DNA from: Anaerolineaceae bacterium UBA5365
GTDB lineage: Bacteria > Chloroflexota > Anaerolineae > Anaerolineales > Anaerolineaceae
Assembly (NCBI GenBank): GCA_002407905.1
Contig: DHPL01000039.1
Span: 7,678 to 18,041, forward strand
Direction of reading: 5' to 3'
Length of the DNA: 10,364 nucleotides
In this document: positions 7,087-10,364 of the stretch, in pieces
Position numbering within the stretch: the stretch's first letter is position 1
Layout: the number at the start of each line of letters is the position of its first letter
Notes under the pieces: model-generated
The model's database searches: none
Told to the model about the DNA's origin: nothing
Seen by the model: the letters and a program-made list of their open reading frames with translations, nothing else
Program-made: the position numbers and the translations under genes

Positions 7087-7115
7087 ATTTTAACATAGCT
7101 CAGGGATGCTGTCAG
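7087..7115 (-). promoter_or_regulatory. Promoter of the thioredoxin/CcdA fusion gene
   Basis: On the - strand CTGACA (7115-7110, 5 of 6 matches to TTGACA) and TAAAAT (7092-7087, 5 of 6 matches to TATAAT) are separated by exactly 17 bp. Transcription would begin near 7080, leaving a leader of about 20 nt before the ATG at 7060. This is the best sigma-70-type promoter in the window. Confidence 0.65.
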
Positions 7116-7116
7116 A

Positions 7117-7169
7117 AGCCCAAATTAGCCCGGACCAAGGGGCGCCGGCAAGGATTGGGCTATTAAGCC
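7117..7169 (-). terminator. Alternative hairpins downstream of the RelA/SpoT-family gene
   Basis: Two mutually exclusive hairpins lie just past the RelA/SpoT-family stop. One is short: GGCT (7158-7161) and AGCC (7166-7169) around ATTA. The other is long: AGCCCAA (7117-7123) with TTGGGCT (7155-7161), with inner pairing GCC/GGC (7128-7130 and 7147-7149). No T-tract follows. Position suggests transcription end or 3' protection, ending 1 bp before the next gene's -35. The pairing is visible; the role is inferred. Confidence 0.35.
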
Positions 7170-7171
7170 AA

Positions 7172-9025
7172 TCAGACAAGTTCGATTTTATCCAGGGGGA
7201 AACGGCTTTGCTGCAGCGCTTCGAGCAGTTTGTTCTTGCCCGGCTCATCCAGGCCGGTGAGCACCATGCGCAAGTTGAAATCGCCTTCAGGGCTGCTGGT
7301 ATTGCTGGTGCGAATGATGTTCGCCCCGGCCTCAAAAACGATCGAGGCCACGTAATAGAGCATCCCCGGGCGGTTGGCGGCATTTGAACCGGAAACTTCC
7401 ACGGTAACCCAATCCAGCGAAGAGCGCGAGATGCCGGCAACTTCCAGGGCGTCCTCAAATTCGCGCAGGTTGATCGAACCATCCCCGATCGCGGCGTAAA
7501 GGTCATCCAGGCTGGCACAGGCCAGCATGCCCAACAATGATTCGATGCGGTGATTATCCAGGGCGCGCAAATCTTCAAGCGCCAGCACGCCCCGCCTGGC
7601 CAGGATGGGGTGGATCAACTCCCGCCCGCGCCGGCCGGCCTCTTTTAGGCCAACCATCGCGAGTACTGCGCGCAAGCGCCGCGCCGTGGTCACATTGCAG
7701 TGGTTCAGCCAATCTGGGTCAGGGGTCATGTGAGTGCCGCTGGTGATCACCTCCACCACGTCACCGGGTTCAATCTGGTCGTAAATATGGCGTTCCTCGC
7801 CATTCACCAGCACCTTGTTGATCTTATCCAGGTAAAACTCCTGAATGGCAGCCACACCGTCCAGAACGGTGCCGCCCTCCGCCAGGAAGCGTGTTCCGCC
7901 AAAAGGAGTGAGGATCTGCACCGGGGAATACATGGAGATGTCCTGGTCCTTTTTGATGCGGTGGATCACGCCCCAGGTGTTTTCGCCTTCCATTTCCTCG
8001 GTAGTAATGGCAACCTCGATCGCACCGGTACCGGGCAGGTAACTAGTCACCTGCAAAGCACGGTAGCCGTTTTGCGGTGCGGCAATATAGTCGTCAAAGC
8101 GATCCTGGTCCAGATTACGGCTGAAATACTTATTCACCCGGCCCAATAGGCGGTAACAGGCGCGTTCGTCGTTATCGCGGACCAGCATCCTGAAGGAGAC
8201 AATATCATTCACAGCGCTGAAATTCTCCAGCGAGGAACGCCGGTCGCGGGCCATACGCTGCAGTTTATCCCAGGCCTGCCAGTAGCCGTTCACCGTAAAG
8301 CGCACTGAGCCTTCAATGCCTTCCTGTTCAAAAAGACGGCCAAGTTCGCTCAGATAATAGCGAATGAAGTTCAGGTTGAGGCGAGGGTCGCTATCGATCT
8401 TCCACCTGACCATGTTGTAGGAATCAGGCTCGGCGTAAGGAAAGGCCATGTCTTCGATCCAGCGGCGCCAGCGGTAGCAATTCAGAATGCCTGCCAGCTT
8501 GCCGTAGGCGCGGATGGCCTCGGTGGCTTTTTGCCATTGTTTGGCCTGGGGCATGTGGTTGAGGGTCATCAGGTTGTGGCTTTTATCCGCCAGTTTGACC
8601 ACATAAATTGCGGGGTCGCGGAACATGGCCATCTTGCGCAATGTCTCGATCTCGCGGGTTGAGCCATCGCGCGGGTTGCTCATTTTGGTGACACCGTCAA
8701 TAATATGAGCGACCTCTTTACCCAGTTCGCCGGGAAAGAGGTCGCGGATCTCGTCAAGCGTTTCGCCCTGGTCCTCAATGGTGTCGTGAAGCAGGGCCGC
8801 GATGGTCCAGGACTCTTTACGCACGAGCTGGTCCACAAAGGATGCCACCCAACCGCAGTGGGTTTCAAAGTAGGGTTCGCCGGATAGGCGCACCTGTCCG
8901 GCATGCACTTTTTTGCCCCATTCCCAGGCTCTTTGGATCGATTCTGTGCGCGCCACAAATTCTCCGACGCTGAACTCGCCGGCAACTCGGGGACGAATTT
9001 CGTTGATGTTTTCGATCTCAACCAT
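7172..9025 (-). CDS. RelA/SpoT-family protein (HD hydrolase, divergent synthetase, TGS, ACT)
   Basis: A 617-residue RSH protein controlling (p)ppGpp. The N-terminal HD hydrolase domain (about 30-190) keeps its metal and catalytic residues: HAGQVR (41-46), H56, LLHDTIED (78-85) and LADKSHN (145-151, D147). The synthetase-like domain (about 240-360) has D274 in NDIVSFR, DYIAAPQNGY (312-321) and E337, but the usual EIQIRT segment is EVAITT and the 'SLHT' segment is 'ALQV'. A TGS domain follows (about 368-430), and an ACT domain closes the protein (about 541-613) with NRPGMLYYVASI. It is shorter than the usual 700-750 residues, mainly between TGS and ACT. Hydrolase activity is expected; synthetase activity is doubtful. 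GGAAG (9036-9032) lies 6 nt before the ATG. It has its own promoter. The choice between names relA, spoT and rel is left open. Confidence 0.88.
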   Translation of the reverse strand: MVEIENINEIRPRVAGEFSVGEFVARTESIQRAWEWGKKVHAGQVRLSGEPYFETHCGWVASFVDQLVRKESWTIAALLHDTIEDQGETLDEIRDLFPGELGKEVAHIIDGVTKMSNPRDGSTREIETLRKMAMFRDPAIYVVKLADKSHNLMTLNHMPQAKQWQKATEAIRAYGKLAGILNCYRWRRWIEDMAFPYAEPDSYNMVRWKIDSDPRLNLNFIRYYLSELGRLFEQEGIEGSVRFTVNGYWQAWDKLQRMARDRRSSLENFSAVNDIVSFRMLVRDNDERACYRLLGRVNKYFSRNLDQDRFDDYIAAPQNGYRALQVTSYLPGTGAIEVAITTEEMEGENTWGVIHRIKKDQDISMYSPVQILTPFGGTRFLAEGGTVLDGVAAIQEFYLDKINKVLVNGEERHIYDQIEPGDVVEVITSGTHMTPDPDWLNHCNVTTARRLRAVLAMVGLKEAGRRGRELIHPILARRGVLALEDLRALDNHRIESLLGMLACASLDDLYAAIGDGSINLREFEDALEVAGISRSSLDWVTVEVSGSNAANRPGMLYYVASIVFEAGANIIRTSNTSSPEGDFNLRMVLTGLDEPGKNKLLEALQQSRFPLDKIELV

Positions 9026-9068
9026 AAGTATCTTCCAAGCCTAAGATGGTTAAGGCGATAATCCTTAA

Positions 9069-9098
9069 ATTATAGCGTATGCTATCAAATTAGGTTAA
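9069..9098 (-). promoter_or_regulatory. Promoter of the RelA/SpoT-family gene
   Basis: The - strand has a perfect TATAAT (9074-9069) and a TTAACC -35 (9098-9093, 4 of 6 matches) with 18-bp spacing. The predicted leader is about 36 nt. A small inverted repeat, ATAGC (9072-9076) and GCTAT (9081-9085), overlaps the upstream edge of the -10 and might be an operator. The -10 lies in the 12-mer TACGCTATAATT, shared with the DUF1294 promoter. Confidence 0.55.
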
Positions 9099-9111
9099 AT
9101 ATTGGAAATAA

Positions 9112-9366
9112 TTAGCCCAGCCAGCTCTGCTTACCGAGCAAATAGATATTGAGGACTACCCCAAGGATGCAGACCAACCAGAAAGTAAGGTGGCGGGTCT
9201 TGTGCCGAAAAAGGTGCATGCCCAAAAATCCGCCGATCCCGCCGGGGAGGCTAAGGGCAAGCAAAACTTTTTCAGGAATGCGGCGGCCATCGTTTTGGGC
9301 CTGAAATTTATCGTATCCGTAGAGGAGAAAAGTGATGATATTGAGGGGAATGAGGATGGTCTCCAT
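9112..9366 (-). CDS. DUF1294 family small membrane protein
   Basis: An 84-residue membrane protein of the DUF1294 family, which has no assigned function. Family hallmarks are present: an N-terminal hydrophobic helix (5-17) leading into YGYDKFQA, then RRIPEKVLLALSLPGGIGG (28-46), then GMHLFRHKTRH (49-59), and a closing hydrophobic helix (60-77). Length is typical for the family. The charged FRHKT segment probably sits at a membrane boundary. It appears monocistronic and divergent from the YigZ-like gene. A TATAAT box 8 nt before its ATG and the absence of a Shine-Dalgarno suggest a leaderless mRNA. Family assignment is confident; nothing here points to a role. Confidence 0.88.
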   Translation of the reverse strand: METILIPLNIITFLLYGYDKFQAQNDGRRIPEKVLLALSLPGGIGGFLGMHLFRHKTRHLTFWLVCILGVVLNIYLLGKQSWLG

Positions 9367-9373
9367 GGCTGCG

Positions 9374-9389
9374 AATTATAGCGTAAGAT
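9374..9389. promoter_or_regulatory. Overlapping divergent -10 boxes in the 29-bp DUF1294/YigZ spacer
   Basis: The - strand has TATAAT (9380-9375), 8 nt before the DUF1294 ATG, within the 12-mer TACGCTATAATT (9385-9374). The + strand has TAAGAT (9384-9389), 6 nt before the YigZ-like ATG. Only 29 bp separate the two start codons, so any -35 would lie inside the opposite gene; none is convincing. Both messages are probably leaderless (inference). Confidence 0.4.
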
Positions 9390-9395
9390 TAGTCC

Positions 9396-10055
9396 ATGAG
9401 CTCCAAACGAATTCAAAAGCCAGATGAACGCCTGGTGCCATTGGAAGCGGCGGAAGCCGAGTTCAAGGTGCTCAACTCCCGTTTTTTAGCCCGCTTGGCG
9501 CCAGTTGCCAGTGTTGAAGAAGCCCGCGCCTTCCATAAGGCTGAAAAGGCTGTCTGGGCGGATGCCAGCCACCATGTGCCGGCCTTCATCATCGGACACG
9601 GGCGGAGTTTAATAAGCCACTGCAGCGACGATGGCGAACCCAGCGGCACCGCGGGACGGCCTGCGCTCACGGTATTGGAGGGCAGTGGGTTGGGGAACGT
9701 GGCGGTGGTGGTCACGCGGTGGTTTGGCGGGACCAAACTTGGTACCGGGGGCCTGGTTCAGGCCTATGGCGATGCAGTCAAGGCTGTGCTCGGGGTCACA
9801 AAGCTGGCAAAACTGGTGCACACCCAGACCGTCCGGCTGGACTTGCCCTATAACCTCTACGAGATTGCCCGGCGGGAGCTGGAAAACATCAGCGCACAAA
9901 CGCTCAACACAGTCTTCGGGGTTGATGTGCGAATTGACGCCCGCATTCTTGCGGATGATTTGGCTTCGCTCGCGGCAAAAATACAGGAGATCTCGGCGGG
10001 CAGAGTGCAGGTAATCCAAGTGCAGGACGAACCGGACACTCCCTTCCCGCTCTGA
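9396..10055 (+). CDS. YigZ/IMPACT (UPF0029) family protein
   Basis: A 219-residue protein of the YigZ/IMPACT family, related to the domain shared with eukaryotic IMPACT, which acts in translation control; the bacterial role is not well defined. The N-terminal domain contains SRFLARLAPV (28-37), the UPF0029 signature CSDDGEPSGTAGRPAL (76-91) and VTRWFGGTKLGTGGL (106-120). A C-terminal ferredoxin-like region (about 143-208) follows, beginning with VRLDLPYNLYEIARRELE. Length and domain order are those of E. coli YigZ. No Shine-Dalgarno is visible, and a TAAGAT box 6 nt before the ATG suggests a leaderless message. The gene ends 17 bp from the convergent ABC transporter gene. Family assignment is confident; function in this organism is unknown. 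Confidence 0.92.
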   Translation: MSSKRIQKPDERLVPLEAAEAEFKVLNSRFLARLAPVASVEEARAFHKAEKAVWADASHHVPAFIIGHGRSLISHCSDDGEPSGTAGRPALTVLEGSGLGNVAVVVTRWFGGTKLGTGGLVQAYGDAVKAVLGVTKLAKLVHTQTVRLDLPYNLYEIARRELENISAQTLNTVFGVDVRIDARILADDLASLAAKIQEISAGRVQVIQVQDEPDTPFPL

Positions 10056-10072
10056 TTATTTTCCGAATCGAA

Positions 10073-10364
10073 TCAACTGAGGCGCTGCTGGACAGTGTAG
10101 AGCCGGTGGTACAAGCCCTGCTGCTCCAATAGTTCCCCGTGGGTTCCCATTTCCTTGATCTGGCCGTTTTCCAGCACGACGATATTATCCGCGTTACGCA
10201 CTGTGGAGAGGCGGTGAGCAATGATGATCGTGGTACGGCCCTTGATCAGGCGTTCCAGGGCTTCCTGGATGAGCATCTCTGTTTCAGTGTCCACCGCCGA
10301 TGTGGCTTCATCCAAGATCAGGATGGGGCTGTCTTTGAGCACCGCCCGGGCGATCGAGAGGCGC
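10073..10364 (-). CDS. ABC exporter ATPase domain, C-terminal part (truncated by window edge)
   Basis: The last 96 residues of an ABC transporter nucleotide-binding domain of the exporter (MsbA/LmrA-like) type. The frame is open to the window edge. [13 protein letters not shown] is the tail of the ABC signature helix, ILILDEAT is Walker B with the catalytic Glu, SAVD is the D-loop and [13 protein letters not shown] contains the H-loop His. The end, [10 protein letters not shown], is typical of half-transporters whose membrane domain comes first, so the full gene probably encodes a fused membrane/ATPase protein. Walker A, the Q-loop, the core of the signature and the membrane part lie outside the window. 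The transported substrate cannot be told. It converges with the YigZ-like gene. Confidence 0.92.
   Translation of the reverse strand, partial: RLSIARAVLKDSPILILDEATSAVDTETEMLIQEALERLIKGRTTIIIAHRLSTVRNADNIVVLENGQIKEMGTHGELLEQQGLYHRLYTVQQRLS

Noticed and set aside
7061..7096. Start of the thioredoxin/CcdA protein at ATG 7096
   Set aside because: This ATG lies between the -35 and -10 of the predicted promoter. MKTDLK at 7060 begins a normal signal segment.
1..10364. CRISPR array, tRNA, insertion sequence, attachment site, toxin-antitoxin or defence genes
   Set aside because: No regularly spaced repeats, cloverleaf, transposase or integrase motifs were seen; the genes are ordinary core functions.

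Overview
The window is a moderately GC-rich, densely packed bacterial chromosome segment carrying mostly housekeeping genes. There are no mobile elements, CRISPR arrays, tRNAs or rRNAs. Several features fit the phylum Chloroflexota, perhaps Anaerolineae: -10 boxes only 6-8 nt from start codons (likely leaderless mRNAs), weak Shine-Dalgarno use, a Dsb/CcdA-type fusion, and a bacterial Mak32-like PfkB protein. This placement is an inference from general gene style; no marker gene here settles it.

Layout, left to right. (1) The C-terminal end of a SAM-dependent methyltransferase (+) converges on (2) a tgt-uppP operon (-) that encodes tRNA-guanine transglycosylase and undecaprenyl-diphosphatase with a 4-bp overlap. 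(3) A divergent promoter region, 2438-2575, separates tgt from a three-gene operon on the + strand: alanine racemase, a PHP-domain metal-dependent phosphoesterase and a Mak32-like PfkB-family protein. Each start overlaps the preceding stop. (4) A 135-bp convergent gap (5282-5416) contains an unexplained open reading frame tail on the - strand. (5) Next is a - strand gene for a membrane thiol-disulfide relay protein with two thioredoxin-like domains fused to a CcdA-type membrane domain, preceded by a good -35/-10 promoter. (6) A RelA/SpoT-family protein (-) has an intact HD hydrolase domain and a divergent synthetase domain. (7) A small DUF1294 membrane protein (-) and (8) a YigZ/IMPACT-family protein (+) diverge from a 29-bp intergenic spacer in which both -10 boxes sit. 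(9) The window ends in the C-terminal part of an ABC exporter ATPase domain (-).

Functionally, uppP (recycling of the lipid carrier) and alr (D-alanine supply) both serve peptidoglycan synthesis, tgt modifies tRNA, and the RelA/SpoT homologue controls (p)ppGpp. I do not see a clear new defence or mobile system. The points most worth a second look are the Mak32-like GAGN kinase in the alr operon, the synthetase-divergent RelA/SpoT homologue, the double-thioredoxin CcdA fusion, a hairpin that covers the tgt ribosome-binding site, and a shared extended -10 sequence GCTATAAT in three promoters.
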